DNA of 64,000 nucleotides, from positions 2,435,001 to 2,499,000 of the forward strand of contig NZ_CP104002.1 in assembly GCF_029201565.1 (NCBI RefSeq). Reading direction: 5' to 3'. Numbering within the stretch: the first letter of the stretch is position 1; each line of letters starts with the position of its first letter. The notes beneath the pieces are model-generated. The model did no database searches. It had not been told where the DNA came from and saw only the letters and a program-made list of their open reading frames with translations. Origin of the DNA: Devosia sp. SD17-2. Its GTDB lineage: Bacteria; Pseudomonadota; Alphaproteobacteria; Rhizobiales; Devosiaceae. Both the position numbers and the translations under genes were made by a program. This document shows positions 25,464 through 35,390 of this stretch, piece by piece.

Positions 25464-25957
25464 ACGTCCTTGAGCTTGAAACTGAGGGTCGTCACCCAGT
25501 CCTTGGGATCCGGAACCTTGGCAGGATCGGTCTCGTAGATTTCCAGCCTGCAGGCGAAATGTTCGCCATTGGGCTTCTCGACCATGTCAAAGGGTTGGTT
25601 GGTGAGCCGCGCCCATCCGATCAGCACGCCAGTTACCTTTTCCAGGGCGTCGTAGTGACCATGCCAGGCAAGCGTCATGAACCGCCCCCCGGGGAGGGTT
25701 GAAGTGCGCACCGCTCCGTCCTCAGGCCCTGGGCTCCGCACCGCGATCCCTGCCTCGACATCGAGGGTCTCGGCCATGTTGATCCGCCGGTAATTGTAAA
25801 AAGCCTCTCCCTCCGGCTCCAGCCCGTGCTTTTCCAGATAGGCAAAGATTTGGGGGAAGCCCTCGTCCGCAGGTTTCTGCAACTGGTTCATGCGAACCGT
25901 GAACGGAACATAGACGTAGTGCTGTTCCGGTCTCTCGATCACTTCGGGCAGGGTCAT
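25460..25957 (-). CDS. GyrI-like small-molecule-binding domain protein
   Basis: Stand-alone protein of about 165 aa matching the GyrI-like/AraC effector-binding (SOUL-type) fold, with repeated halves: VYVPFTVRMNQL, GIAVRSPGPEDGAVRTSTLPGGRFMTLAWHGHYDALEKV and the C-terminal EIYETDPAKVPDPKDWVTTLSFKL. There is no DNA-binding domain. Relatives bind or hydrolyse small toxic compounds or gyrase inhibitors. Its stop overlaps the end of the APH-like gene on the other strand, so the pair makes a compact convergent insert between aat and the DUF2155 gene. Confidence 0.75.
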   Translation of the reverse strand: MTLPEVIERPEQHYVYVPFTVRMNQLQKPADEGFPQIFAYLEKHGLEPEGEAFYNYRRINMAETLDVEAGIAVRSPGPEDGAVRTSTLPGGRFMTLAWHGHYDALEKVTGVLIGWARLTNQPFDMVEKPNGEHFACRLEIYETDPAKVPDPKDWVTTLSFKLKDV

Positions 25958-26111
25958 CATGGCCTGTCTCTCCTCCTATCGATCAGAACCCCACCCGTGG
26001 CATACGCGCACAAGACTGGGCCGCTGCCGACATAAACAGAGGTCTTTGCCAGCAGCTTTCACTGCGGCAACGATGAGAAACAGCGGATTTCGACGCTCGC
26101 CTGAAAAAAGT

Positions 26112-26540
26112 TCAGCGCTCGTCCGGTGGCGGGACGTTGGTCGAGGTTTTGCACTCGATCAGCCAGGCGTCATAGATCGGGTGATCGACCGCGTTTAGCG
26201 CTGGGCTATCCGCAAAGACCCACCCGGTGAAGAGCCGTTTGGCGGTGCCATCGAGATTGCGCTGGTCGACCTCGAGGAAGGCCGAGGTGCGTTGCAACGT
26301 ATCGTTGGACGGCCGACTGTAACAGGCACGGGGCGTTATCTCGAGCGCGCCGAACAGGACGGTCTCGTCGATATAGACGTCGAAACGGGTAATCCGGCCG
26401 GTGATCTTGTCGAGGCCCGCCAACATGGCGACGGGATTGGCGACAGGCTGAGCCGAAACCGGAATCGATGCGGCACCCAGGCCCATCACGAAGAGCGCTC
26501 CGATGAGCGCTCTCCCAAACTTACGAGAGAAAAACGGCAA
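26112..26540 (-). CDS. DUF2155 exported protein
   Basis: Protein of 142 aa with a signal peptide (to about residue 30, VSAQ) and the DUF2155 core: GLDKITGRITRFDVYIDETVLFG, LEITPRACY, AFLEVDQ and LFTGWVFADSPALNAVDHPIYDAWLIEC. Function unknown. In Hyphomicrobiales it is regularly found beside aat and NDUFA12, as here, with NDUFA12 12 bp upstream on the same strand. Confidence 0.92.
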   Translation of the reverse strand: MPFFSRKFGRALIGALFVMGLGAASIPVSAQPVANPVAMLAGLDKITGRITRFDVYIDETVLFGALEITPRACYSRPSNDTLQRTSAFLEVDQRNLDGTAKRLFTGWVFADSPALNAVDHPIYDAWLIECKTSTNVPPPDER

Positions 26541-26552
26541 AGGCCGGCGTCC

Positions 26553-26951
26553 TTATTCGGGCGACCAGGCCTGGTAGTCACCGGTAACGCGCGGGCGCTC
26601 ACCCTTGTTGAGCAAGCTGCCATCCGGACGATACGCTGCGGCAGTGCCGGTCAGGTTCTTCTGGTGCGGCTTTTCCCAGGCGCGCGGTTCGTACTTGGCT
26701 TCGGTCGGCACGAGGTCCGAGCGGTGATGCATCCAACCGTGCCAGCCGGGCGGGATCGTCGAAGCGTCCGCCGGGCCTGCATAGGTAACATAGCGGCGGT
26801 CGGTCTTGCGGTCCTGATAGTAGCGATTGCCGAATTCGTCGCTCCCGACATATTCGCCAAACCGCTTGATCCAGAGGCGCGTGCCCCAGGTGTTTCCACC
26901 CCACCAGGAGAAGATTTCAGTGAGAAATTGCTTGATACCGGATTTGGCCAC
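26553..26951 (-). CDS. NDUFA12-family complex I subunit
   Basis: Protein of 132 aa homologous to the mitochondrial complex I accessory subunit NDUFA12 (B17.2), present in alphaproteobacterial complex I. Signature: GTRLWIKRFGEYVGSDEFGNRYYQ, RRYVTYAG, PPGWHGWMHHRSD and the C-terminal GDYQAWSPE. It sits at the cytoplasmic side near the Fe-S arm. It forms a two-gene unit with the DUF2155 gene. Confidence 0.96.
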   Translation of the reverse strand: MAKSGIKQFLTEIFSWWGGNTWGTRLWIKRFGEYVGSDEFGNRYYQDRKTDRRYVTYAGPADASTIPPGWHGWMHHRSDLVPTEAKYEPRAWEKPHQKNLTGTAAAYRPDGSLLNKGERPRVTGDYQAWSPE

Positions 26952-27115
26952 GTGTCGATTCCGAGATTGGCAAGTCGATTGGGGTGGGGTTTAGCATGAC
27001 GCGGCCTATGAGCCTAGCCAAAAGCTGCCACCCGTTGCCCGCTTGAACCGCAAATGTTGGGTGCCGGGAGCGCAATAGTGGCGACTGGCTTGATGATCGC
27101 AAGGAGGGGTTTGCC

Positions 27116-28303
27116 ATGAGCCTGCAGAGCTTTCTCCGCATATTTTATGCCTATGTGTTCCTCTTTGATTTCATGCTCGCCTACGCGATCTACACGGCGC
27201 TGTTCGCCCTGCATAGCCTCAGTGTCACCGAGATCGGTGTTCTGCTGGCTCTCTGGTCCGGTTCTGCCATTGTCCTCGAAATGCCGTCCGGCGCCTTGTC
27301 GGATCACTTTGACCGGCGCGTCCTGCTGATCCTGGCACCCTTGGCAAAGGCGGTGACCTTTATCCTGTGGGCGATCGCAGCCGGCAATTTTTGGCTCTAC
27401 GGCCTGGGCTTTCTCTTCTGGAGCCTCGCCCAGGCCATGCAGTCGGGTTCTCGAGAGGCCCTGCTTTACGAGCGCATGGCGGCGGAAGGGCGTGGCGATG
27501 ATTTCGACAGGGTGTTGGGCAGAGACAATGCGGCAGAGGGCCTAGGCATTGGTCTTGGCACGCTCCTGGGCGGCTTTGTCGCCTGGCGGAGCTTTGATTG
27601 GGCGATTTGGCTTTCCATTCCGCCGCTGCTTCTAGCAGCGACCCTGGCCTTCTGGCTGAAAGATGTCCGCCGCACCCGTACCGCAGAGACGGAAACCGAC
27701 ACTCCGCCAAGCACCTATATCTCGCACTTCATCGATGCCGTGAACGAGTTTCGCATCCATGCGGATCTGCGTTTCACCACCACATATATCGCGGTCGGCC
27801 TGGTGATCTTCGAAATCCTCGAGGAGTTCGACCAGCTCTACTACCTCGCTATCAATGTGCCGATATGGGCCTGGGGTCTCTTGGCGGCCGGTGTTGAAGG
27901 CGTTTATGCCCTCGCAAGTCTACACGCCCATCGTCTCTCCGGGCGTCCTTGGCTGGCTTGGTCGTTGCCACTCGCGGGCGGCGCCCTGCTTGTGCTGGCG
28001 TCGCTTGGTGCCTCCCCCTTTTATGTGCTGTTGCTTTGCCTCGCCTATGTGCTGGTGGCACCAATGGGCGTTCTGGCCGAAGCGCGTTTTCATCGCGTGA
28101 TGGACGGGCGGAGCCGAGCAACGACCACCTCCGCCCTGGTGATGGCGGAGAATGTGGTGGGCGTAGTTTTCACCTTGGCATTTGGCGTGTTGGCCGACAC
28201 GATCGGCATATTGCCGTCTTACGGTTGGGCCGGGCTCGCCATGGCGCCGCTTGCTCTTTGGGTTTTGCGAGGCCAGTCCCGCGGCTTGCGCGCCAGCGAC
28301 TAG
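27116..28303 (+). CDS. MFS transporter, efflux-type
   Basis: Major facilitator of 395 aa with about 12 membrane segments. The segment-2/3 loop motif is GALSDHFDRRVLL. An amphipathic central loop (about 185-200, FWLKDVRRTRTAE) separates the two halves. The start at 27116 has AAGGAGG upstream. Similar to small-drug/MFS exporters of unknown substrate. It is the only gene between NDUFA12 and nrdJ and is transcribed alone. Confidence 0.85.
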   Translation: MSLQSFLRIFYAYVFLFDFMLAYAIYTALFALHSLSVTEIGVLLALWSGSAIVLEMPSGALSDHFDRRVLLILAPLAKAVTFILWAIAAGNFWLYGLGFLFWSLAQAMQSGSREALLYERMAAEGRGDDFDRVLGRDNAAEGLGIGLGTLLGGFVAWRSFDWAIWLSIPPLLLAATLAFWLKDVRRTRTAETETDTPPSTYISHFIDAVNEFRIHADLRFTTTYIAVGLVIFEILEEFDQLYYLAINVPIWAWGLLAAGVEGVYALASLHAHRLSGRPWLAWSLPLAGGALLVLASLGASPFYVLLLCLAYVLVAPMGVLAEARFHRVMDGRSRATTTSALVMAENVVGVVFTLAFGVLADTIGILPSYGWAGLAMAPLALWVLRGQSRGLRASD

Positions 28304-28699
28304 CCACACACAATATGTGGTAGCCCACCGGCTGTGGATAGCGCGAAAATGTGGGTCTTGACAGCAATTTCAGCGACTCGGGCACCACACTTGAGGATGT
28401 CAAAACCTCAGCTTTTCCGCGGCTTTAGAGGCAGGAATTAAGGGGTCATAAACGCTTGCAGAGCGCCTTTGGAGCCCTGCGGGACACGCTAAACAGCGTT
28501 GTAACTTATCCACGCTATTCCCATATTAAACACTAGATTTTGGGCAATCATCAAAGCTCCGCACAACCCATGGTGTGCCTGCTGGAAAAAATTGATGGCT
28601 CGACTCTCGCTCAAATAAGGCTTTGATAGGATTCAAACGCGGCACGAGTCCTCCACCCCACCTCGTGCCCCCCACCGACAGATCAGCTGAGACCACACC
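28304..28699 (+). promoter_or_regulatory. nrdJ control region
   Basis: 396 bp without a gene. It holds four GANTC sites (28375-28379, 28602-28606, 28630-28634, 28646-28650), three within 49 bp; two DnaA-box-like sequences one base off TTATCCACA (reverse at about 28332-28340, forward at 28506-28514); and a hairpin with 8-bp stem GGCACGAG/CTCGTGCC (28641-28648, 28662-28669) just before the start. GANTC is the CcrM methylation site that times genes in the cell cycle of this class. No cobalamin riboswitch core is visible. Confidence 0.5.
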
Positions 28700-31600
28700 A
28701 TGCGCATAGAACGCCGGTTTACCACTGCCAACGCGGACCGCTACGCCTCGCTCGAGTTCCGCTCCGCGACCAGCGAAATCCGCAATCCTGATGGATCGGT
28801 GGTGTTCAAGCTGGAAGACATTGCTGTGCCGGCAACCTGGTCTCAGGTTGCGACCGACATCATTGCGCAAAAATACTTCCGAAAGGCCGGCGTCGCCAAG
28901 GTCCTCAAGAAGGTCGAAGAAAATTCGGTGCCGTCCTGGCTGTGGCGTTCCGTCCCCGACGAGGAAGCGCTGGCCAAGCTGCCGGAGAATGAGCGCTATG
29001 GCTCCGAAATGGACAGCCGCCAGGTCTTTGATCGCCTGGCCGGCACCTGGACCTATTGGGGCTGGAAGGGTGGCTATTTCGACAGCGAGGAAGACGCCCG
29101 CGCCTTCTTTGACGAACTCGCCTATATGCTCGCCTCCCAGCGCGTCGCTCCGAACTCCCCGCAGTGGTTCAACACGGGCCTCCACTGGGCCTATGGCATC
29201 GACGGCCCCGGCCAGGGCCATTTCTATGTCGACCCGTTCACCCACAAGCTGGTGCAGTCGAAGAGCTCCTACGAGCATCCGCAGCCGCATGCCTGCTTCA
29301 TCCAGTCGGTCAATGACGACCTCGTCAATGAAAACGGCATCATGGACCTCTGGGTCCGTGAAGCGCGTCTGTTCAAGTATGGGTCGGGCACCGGCACCAA
29401 TTTCTCGGCCCTTCGCGGCTCGGGCGAAAAGCTCTCGGGCGGCGGCAAGTCTTCCGGCCTGATGAGCTTCCTCAAGATCGGCGACCGCGCTGCTGGCGCC
29501 ATCAAGTCGGGCGGCACCACCCGTCGCGCTGCCAAGATGGTGGTTATCGATATCGATCACCCCGATATCGAGGAATACATCAACTGGAAGGTCAAGGAAG
29601 AGCAGAAGGTGGCAGCACTCGTCACCGGCTCGAAGGTCGTTTCCAAGCACCTCAAGGCCATCATGAAGGCAGCCGTGAATTGTGAAGGTTCGGGCGACGA
29701 TTGCTTCGACGTGGCCAAGAACCCTGCCCTCAAGCGCGAAGTGCGCGCCGCCAAGAAGGCACTGGTGCCGGAGAACTACATCTTCCGCGTCATCCAGTTC
29801 GCCAAGCAGGGTTACACCGATCTCGAATTCCCCATCTACGATACCGATTGGGATAGCGAAGCCTATCTGACTGTTTCCGGCCAGAACTCGAACAATTCCG
29901 TCCGCGTGACCGACGACTTCCTCAACGCTGTCGAGAACGATGGCGACTGGAACCTGATCGGCCGCATCAAGGGCAATGTCACCAAGACGCTGAAGGCGCG
30001 CGACCTCTGGGAACAGATTGGTTACGCAGCCTGGGCCTCCGCTGACCCCGGTATCCAGTACCACACCACGATCAACGAGTGGCACACCTCCCCGGCTGCC
30101 GGCCAGATCAACGCCTCCAATCCGTGTTCGGAATACATGTTCCTCGACGACACGGCGTGCAATCTGGCGTCCGTCAACCTGCTGCCCTATCGCAACGCCG
30201 ACTCCACGTTTGACACCGCCGCCTACGAGCACACCGTCCGTCTCTGGACCATCGTGCTCGAAGTTTCGGTCATGATGGCGCAGTTCCCCTCGCGCGCCAT
30301 TGCAGAACGCTCCTACGAATACCGCACGCTCGGCATTGGCTACGCTAATATCGGTGGCCTGCTGATGACCTCCGGCATTCCCTATGACTCCGCCGAAGGC
30401 CGCGCCATTGCCGGCGCTATCACCGCCATCATGACCGGCGTGTCCTATGCGACCTCGGCCGAAATGGCCAAGGAGCTCGGCCCGTTCAAGGATTACAAGC
30501 GCAATTCCAAGCACATGCTGCGCGTCATCCGGAACCATCGCAATGCCGCCTACGGCAATACCGATGGCTATGAAGGCCTGTCGATCAAGCCGGTCGCGCT
30601 TGATCACGCCAATATCTCCGACGCAGCCCTCAGCGAGCGCGCCAAGCTGGCCTGGGACAATGCCCTCGCCCTCGGCGAACAGCATGGCTACCGTAACGCC
30701 CAGGTTTCCGTTATCGCGCCCACCGGCACGATCGGCCTCGTCATGGACTGCGACACCACCGGTATCGAGCCGGACTTTGCCCTGGTGAAGTTCAAGAAGC
30801 TGGCCGGCGGCGGCTACTTCAAGATCATCAACCGTGCAGTGCCCCCGGCCCTGCGCACCCTCGGCTACTCGGAAGACCAGATCGCCGAGATGGAAGCCTA
30901 TGCGGTCGGCCACGGCAATCTCAATCAGGCCCCGGGCATCAACCCGGCGACCCTGCGGACCAAGGGCTTTACCGACGACAAGATCGAGGCGCTCAACGCC
31001 GCGATGAAGTCGGCATTCGACATCAAGTTCGTCTTCAACCAGTGGACGCTCGGCGCTGATTTCCTCAAGGGCCTCGGCGTCACCGACGAGCAGCTCAATG
31101 ACTTCTCCTTTGACCTGCTGTCCTTCCTCGGCTTTGCCAAGAAGGACATCGAGGCTGCCAATATCCACGTCTGCGGTGCCATGACGCTCGAAGGCGCGCC
31201 CTTCCTCAAGGAAGAGCACCTGCCCGTCTTCGATTGCGCCACTCCGTGCGGCAAGATCGGCAAGCGCTACCTCTCGGTTGAATCGCACATCCTGATGATG
31301 GCGGCCGCCCAGCCATTCATCTCCGGCGCGATCTCCAAGACGATCAACATGCCAAACGATGCGACGGTTGAAGACGCAAAGAGCGCCTACATGCTGTCCT
31401 GGCGCCTCGCTCTCAAGGCCAATGCGCTTTATCGCGACGGCTCCAAACTCAGCCAGCCGCTGAACTCGTCCGTTCTGGCTGCCGCCGACGACGAAGAGGA
31501 TGAAGAGGCTATCGAGAACGTCATCTCGATGACCGCAGACGCGCGCGTCCCGGCGATTGCTGAGAAGATCGTCGAGCGCATCATCGAGCGTGAAGTCGAA

Positions 31601-32416
31601 ATCCGCACCCGCGAGAAAATGCCGGATCGCCGCAAGGGCTATACCCAGAAGGCTGTCGTTGGTGGCCACAAGGTCTATGTCCACACCGGCGAATATGCCG
31701 ATGGTCGCCTCGGCGAAATCTTCATCGACATGCACAAGGAAGGCGCTGCCTTCCGCGCCATGATGAACAATTTTGCCATCGCCATCTCGATCGGCCTGCA
31801 ATATGGCGTGCCGCTGGACGAATATGTGGAGGCCTTCACCTTCACCCGTTTCGAGCCTGCCGGCATGGTCATGGGCAATGATCGCATCAAGAACGCGACC
31901 TCGATCCTCGACTACGTGTTCCGTGAACTTGCGGTTTCCTACCTCGACCGCGATGACCTGGCCCACGTCAATCCCGACAGCCCGACTTCGCTTGGCAAGG
32001 GTGTTGCCGAAGACCAGGGTTCGCGCAATGCAGCCGCCACAGCCCCGGTTCCGGCCGAGCGCTTCGTGTCGCGCGGCATGACCCGCGGCAAGACGGCCAA
32101 TGCATCCCTGATGCTTGTCCCGACCGCCGAGGCCAGCCGTTATGCGCCTGCCACTTCGACTGGCGCTTCCACCGTCACCTCGATGCGCAGCGCAACGGCC
32201 CTCAAGATCGATCCGAGCCCGACGGCCCTCAACGTGGCCGAGCTGTCCCCGATCCCGGCCCCGCCGCCGTCCAAGGACACAGGCCTGCTGCGCGCCGAAG
32301 CCCAGATGAAGGGCTACACCGGCGACCAGTGCACCGAGTGCCATAACTTCACGATGGTGCGAAACGGCACCTGCCTGAAGTGCGACACCTGCGGCACGAC
32401 AACGGGCTGCAGCTGA
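28700..32416 (+). CDS. nrdJ: Vitamin B12-dependent ribonucleotide reductase (class II)
   Basis: Adenosylcobalamin-dependent reductase of 1238 aa making deoxyribonucleotides, independent of oxygen. The N-terminal part has [21 protein letters not shown]; the catalytic barrel has active-site cysteines in HACFIQS and [21 protein letters not shown], plus [21 protein letters not shown] long C-terminal extension follows and ends in a four-Cys zinc-type module ([18 protein letters not shown]) with GCS at the end, the swinging-arm redox cysteines. Length is typical for alphaproteobacteria and no intein is present. Confidence 0.98.
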   Translation: MRIERRFTTANADRYASLEFRSATSEIRNPDGSVVFKLEDIAVPATWSQVATDIIAQKYFRKAGVAKVLKKVEENSVPSWLWRSVPDEEALAKLPENERYGSEMDSRQVFDRLAGTWTYWGWKGGYFDSEEDARAFFDELAYMLASQRVAPNSPQWFNTGLHWAYGIDGPGQGHFYVDPFTHKLVQSKSSYEHPQPHACFIQSVNDDLVNENGIMDLWVREARLFKYGSGTGTNFSALRGSGEKLSGGGKSSGLMSFLKIGDRAAGAIKSGGTTRRAAKMVVIDIDHPDIEEYINWKVKEEQKVAALVTGSKVVSKHLKAIMKAAVNCEGSGDDCFDVAKNPALKREVRAAKKALVPENYIFRVIQFAKQGYTDLEFPIYDTDWDSEAYLTVSGQNSNNSVRVTDDFLNAVENDGDWNLIGRIKGNVTKTLKARDLWEQIGYAAWASADPGIQYHTTINEWHTSPAAGQINASNPCSEYMFLDDTACNLASVNLLPYRNADSTFDTAAYEHTVRLWTIVLEVSVMMAQFPSRAIAERSYEYRTLGIGYANIGGLLMTSGIPYDSAEGRAIAGAITAIMTGVSYATSAEMAKELGPFKDYKRNSKHMLRVIRNHRNAAYGNTDGYEGLSIKPVALDHANISDAALSERAKLAWDNALALGEQHGYRNAQVSVIAPTGTIGLVMDCDTTGIEPDFALVKFKKLAGGGYFKIINRAVPPALRTLGYSEDQIAEMEAYAVGHGNLNQAPGINPATLRTKGFTDDKIEALNAAMKSAFDIKFVFNQWTLGADFLKGLGVTDEQLNDFSFDLLSFLGFAKKDIEAANIHVCGAMTLEGAPFLKEEHLPVFDCATPCGKIGKRYLSVESHILMMAAAQPFISGAISKTINMPNDATVEDAKSAYMLSWRLALKANALYRDGSKLSQPLNSSVLAAADDEEDEEAIENVISMTADARVPAIAEKIVERIIEREVEIRTREKMPDRRKGYTQKAVVGGHKVYVHTGEYADGRLGEIFIDMHKEGAAFRAMMNNFAIAISIGLQYGVPLDEYVEAFTFTRFEPAGMVMGNDRIKNATSILDYVFRELAVSYLDRDDLAHVNPDSPTSLGKGVAEDQGSRNAAATAPVPAERFVSRGMTRGKTANASLMLVPTAEASRYAPATSTGASTVTSMRSATALKIDPSPTALNVAELSPIPAPPPSKDTGLLRAEAQMKGYTGDQCTECHNFTMVRNGTCLKCDTCGTTTGCS

Positions 32417-32424
32417 CTTTGAAT

Positions 32425-32460
32425 GGCCCGGTCACGAACGTGACCGGGCCAAACTTTTCT
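32425..32460 (+). terminator. Terminator after nrdJ
   Basis: Perfect 11-bp stem GGCCCGGTCAC/GTGACCGGGCC (32425-32435, 32440-32450) with a GAAC tetraloop, then AAACTTTTCT. It begins 8 bases after the nrdJ stop. Confidence 0.85.
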
Positions 32461-32627
32461 CACCAGGATAGGCAAGCAGGATGTCGAGACGGCCGCGGAG
32501 CTAACTGTGATACTGGTTCACAACCAAGCTCCCGTAAACAGGCGGGGGACTTGAGTGACTGACGGCCTCCCTTGTCTCTCCCCCTCGCGACGCGTAACCT
32601 CCGACCTAAACAAGCGGAGGAACCATC

Positions 32628-33032
32628 ATGGCCGATTATCACCCCAAGGGCGGCGTGACGCCGTATCTTTCCGTGGACGGCGCCCGCAAGGCTATCGACT
32701 TCTACAAGATCGCTTTTGGTGCCGTCGAGCGCGAGACCATGGCGGGCGAGGACGGCCAGCGGCTGATGCATGCGCAGGTCGATATCAACGGCACGCCGAT
32801 CTTCCTCAGCGATTTCTTTCCCGATTATGGAATGCCGCCGGTCGCCCCGGCCGGGTTCAATATTCATATCCACGTCGATGACGCGCAGACGTGGTGGGAC
32901 CGTGCCCTTGCCGCCGGCTGCACCGTGACGCAACCGCTGGAAAAGCAATTTTGGGGCGATATCTACGGTCAGCTGAAAGATCCGTTCGGCGTGACCTGGG
33001 CGATCGGACAGGCCACGGCCGAGAGCGAGTAG
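32628..33032 (+). CDS. VOC-family (PhnB-like) glyoxalase-fold protein
   Basis: Protein of 134 aa with the paired beta-alpha-beta modules of the vicinal oxygen chelate superfamily: VTPYLSVDGARKAIDFYKIAFGA, RLMHAQVDINGTPIFLSD, HIHVDD and the C-terminal GDIYGQLKDPFGVTWAIG typical of PhnB-like members. GGAGG precedes the ATG by 6 bases. A dioxygenase, isomerase or resistance role cannot be told apart from sequence. Confidence 0.9.
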   Translation: MADYHPKGGVTPYLSVDGARKAIDFYKIAFGAVERETMAGEDGQRLMHAQVDINGTPIFLSDFFPDYGMPPVAPAGFNIHIHVDDAQTWWDRALAAGCTVTQPLEKQFWGDIYGQLKDPFGVTWAIGQATAESE

Positions 33033-33185
33033 CCCGCTCAGCACCGTGACGATGTCACCATGAAGCCGTCATTGGCTTCCTGGGCATTCGTCTGTGACCG
33101 CTAGCTTCAACCGACGCGGCCTGAGCTTTGCAACCTAAGTTAGTGACCACGCGTTTCATGATCTCCTAAAGCAAGGGGATGTCTC

Positions 33186-33437
33186 GTGGGTATCATCTGG
33201 ACCATCATCATCGGGCTTATTGCCGGCATCGTGGCAAAATTCATCGTACCGGGAAACCGAGAACCGGCCGGCTTCGTGCTCACGGCACTGCTTGGTGTGG
33301 TTGGCGCTTTTGTCGCGGCTTTTCTTGGTCAGGCAATCGGTTGGTATCAGCCGGGAGAAGGCGCTGGCCTGATCGGAGCCATCGTCGGCGCTGTGATCAT
33401 TCTCGTGGTTTGGGGTTTTATGGCGCGTCGCGCCTGA
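33186..33437 (+). CDS. GlsB/YeaQ/YmgE-family small membrane stress protein
   Basis: Protein of 83 aa made of three hydrophobic glycine-rich helices (IIWTIIIGLIAGIVAKFIVPG; VLTALLGVVGAFVAAFLG; LIGAIVGAVIILVVWGFM), the transglycosylase-associated family. GTG start at 33186 with AAGGGG upstream. Members are induced by stress; the mechanism is unknown. The next gene follows after 16 bp and is probably cotranscribed. Confidence 0.93.
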   Translation: MGIIWTIIIGLIAGIVAKFIVPGNREPAGFVLTALLGVVGAFVAAFLGQAIGWYQPGEGAGLIGAIVGAVIILVVWGFMARRA

Positions 33438-33453
33438 TCAAAGGAACACACTC

Positions 33454-33972
33454 ATGGCAAATCGCTCCCCCTCACTTCTCGCCCTGCTCGGCCTGCTTGC
33501 CGTCGCCGGTTATCAGAACCGTGACAAGATCGGTGACGCGCTGAAGGGCCTGCAGACCAATGCCGGCAACGGCCAGCAGCCTGGCGGACTGGAAGCGGCT
33601 GGAATGGGCGGCCTTGGCGGCATTCTGGGTGGTCTAGGCGACCTCTTCAGCGGCAAGCCCGGCAATGGCAACATCCTTACCGGTGGCCTTCAGGACCTGC
33701 TCGATAATTTCAAGGACAATGGCCAGACCGAAACGGCCGATTCCTGGACCACCCCCGGCGTTCCCACAAAGGGGCTCTCGACAAATGAGGTCGAGGCGGC
33801 ACTTGGCCGTGACACGCTGACCCAGTTGGCGTCCACCACCGGGCTCTCCTACGATGAGCTGCTGAAGCGCCTCTCCACCAGCATTCCCGAAGCTGTCGAC
33901 AAGCTGACCCCAGACGGCCGTTTCCCCCAAACGGACGAAGAGGCCCGCGAAAGCTTTTTCCGCACGCTGTAG
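33454..33972 (+). CDS. YidB-like (DUF937) protein
   Basis: Protein of 172 aa. The N-terminal LLALLGLLAVAGYQNRDKIGDAL and the Gly-rich middle precede a C-terminal YidB-like domain (LSTNEVEAALGRDTLTQLASTTGLSYDELLKRLSTSIPEAVDKLTPDGRFP), a helical fold of unknown function. It probably shares a transcript with the YeaQ-like gene, suggesting envelope or stress context. Confidence 0.85.
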   Translation: MANRSPSLLALLGLLAVAGYQNRDKIGDALKGLQTNAGNGQQPGGLEAAGMGGLGGILGGLGDLFSGKPGNGNILTGGLQDLLDNFKDNGQTETADSWTTPGVPTKGLSTNEVEAALGRDTLTQLASTTGLSYDELLKRLSTSIPEAVDKLTPDGRFPQTDEEARESFFRTL

Positions 33973-34062
33973 GCAGGAAATAGCACTCATGGCCCTTGCG
34001 GGTCAGCTGTCGTCGCTCACGCGGCCCGGTTCTTCGACCGGGGCGCGTTGCTGTTTGCGTCG

Positions 34063-35361
34063 TTACCAGCCTGGCAAGCCGAGCTGCTGGGCCTGCTTGC
34101 GAACGTCTTCGTCATAGAGTGCGGCACCATCGGCAGCAGAGCGGGTGCCCGAGCCGATTTCGACGGTGATCTGCTCCAGGGCCGGACCCTTGATCGGAGA
34201 CAGGAACTCGAGCGCTGGGGCGGTATTTCCAGCCTCGAAATAGGGCAGCATGTCTGCAACGCCGCGGGGCACGTCGGCTGGCAGTTCACAGCCATTGACG
34301 AGGAACGGGCCGGTAACCGCGCCGCCCTTCACCTGGGAAGCGCACCCTTCCTGGCTCGCGACGAAGGCAACGAAGCGCTTGGCCGCCTCCTGGTTGGTTG
34401 AAGCGGCAGGAATATAGATGCCGTTCGGCAGCCAGATGGTGAGGCCGTTGTCCGCAGGGTCATCACCGGGGATGGCGAAGAAGCCCACGTCTTCAACATT
34501 GTCGGGATAGTTTTGTGCGACCGTTGCCAGCCCGAAGGTCAGCATCGGGTAGTGGGCGCCCTCGCCCAAGGCGATCATGCGCAGGCCATCTGCCAGTACG
34601 GCAGCGCCATAATCCTCGTTGAGGTAGCCCGCTGCGGACAGCTCTGCCAGTTTCTCGAACGAACGGATGCCACCAGGGTCCGTAGCAAATTTGGCTTCGC
34701 CGGCCGTGTAGCGGTTGGCGAACTCAGGATCTTTTGACTGGACGTTGTAGTAGTCGCCGAGGAAGAGAACTTGGCTGGTCCAGGTGTCGGTATAGGTCTG
34801 GATAACCGGGGCCGCCTTGCCTGCCGCCTTGATTTTCTCACTATTGGCCATGAACTCAGCCCAGCTCTTGGGGATGGACAGGCCCAGCTCTTCGTAGATC
34901 GGAATGTTGTAGAAGAAGCCACCGCCCATGGCGTTCTGGATCGGGGCGCCACGCACGGTTCCATCGGGCGCCGTGACGACCAGCTTGAAGGAGTTCTGCA
35001 CCTCGGCCTGCCAAGGCTCATTGGTCAGATCGACCAGCGACTGGGCGGGATTGATCGCCTGGAATAGCGATCCCGAATTGTAGAGGAAGACATCGTTCAT
35101 CGAGCCTGTGGCAAGGCGCGTCTTGACCATGTTGTCGCGCTCGGTGCCGCCGGGCCCGATTTCGATTTCGACCTTGATGTCGGGATTGGCGGCCTCGAAG
35201 TCTGCTACCAGCTGCTCGGTGACGGCAACGGTCGCCTCGTCGTTACCGGTGAAGAAGCTGATCGTCGTCTGCTGCGCCATGGCGAGGCCGACCATACCTG
35301 TTATCGACAACAGGCTGGCGGCAAGTCCGGCGAAGGCTGTTCTATGAAGTCTGATCGTCAT
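34063..35361 (-). CDS. ABC transporter sugar-binding protein, orphan copy
   Basis: Periplasmic binding protein of 432 aa of the CUT1 carbohydrate type. The start is ATG 35361 (MTIRLHRTAFAGLA, signal peptide to about residue 30), chosen over a longer frame that overlaps the upstream gene. Core: TISFFTGNDEATVAVTEQLVADFEAANPDIKVEIEIGPGG, GGGFFYNIPIYEELGLSIPKSWAEF. It is a close paralogue of the 52316 protein, sharing the unusual C-terminus KGPALEQITVE and KQAQQLGL. No permease or ATPase gene is beside it, so it probably feeds the transporter at 49377-52250, or is a relic. Confidence 0.9.
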   Translation of the reverse strand: MTIRLHRTAFAGLAASLLSITGMVGLAMAQQTTISFFTGNDEATVAVTEQLVADFEAANPDIKVEIEIGPGGTERDNMVKTRLATGSMNDVFLYNSGSLFQAINPAQSLVDLTNEPWQAEVQNSFKLVVTAPDGTVRGAPIQNAMGGGFFYNIPIYEELGLSIPKSWAEFMANSEKIKAAGKAAPVIQTYTDTWTSQVLFLGDYYNVQSKDPEFANRYTAGEAKFATDPGGIRSFEKLAELSAAGYLNEDYGAAVLADGLRMIALGEGAHYPMLTFGLATVAQNYPDNVEDVGFFAIPGDDPADNGLTIWLPNGIYIPAASTNQEAAKRFVAFVASQEGCASQVKGGAVTGPFLVNGCELPADVPRGVADMLPYFEAGNTAPALEFLSPIKGPALEQITVEIGSGTRSAADGAALYDEDVRKQAQQLGLPGW

Positions 35362-35390
35362 CGGGTTCCTCCCTTGAGCCCTTATGGGCG

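Noticed and set aside
28304..28699. Cobalamin riboswitch before nrdJ
   Set aside because: I looked for the conserved B12-box core and found none; the hairpin present is unrelated.
28526..32344. 1272-codon open frame antisense to nrdJ
   Set aside because: It is the mirror of a long GC-rich gene with strong codon bias; the residue pattern is unlike any protein and nrdJ is certain.
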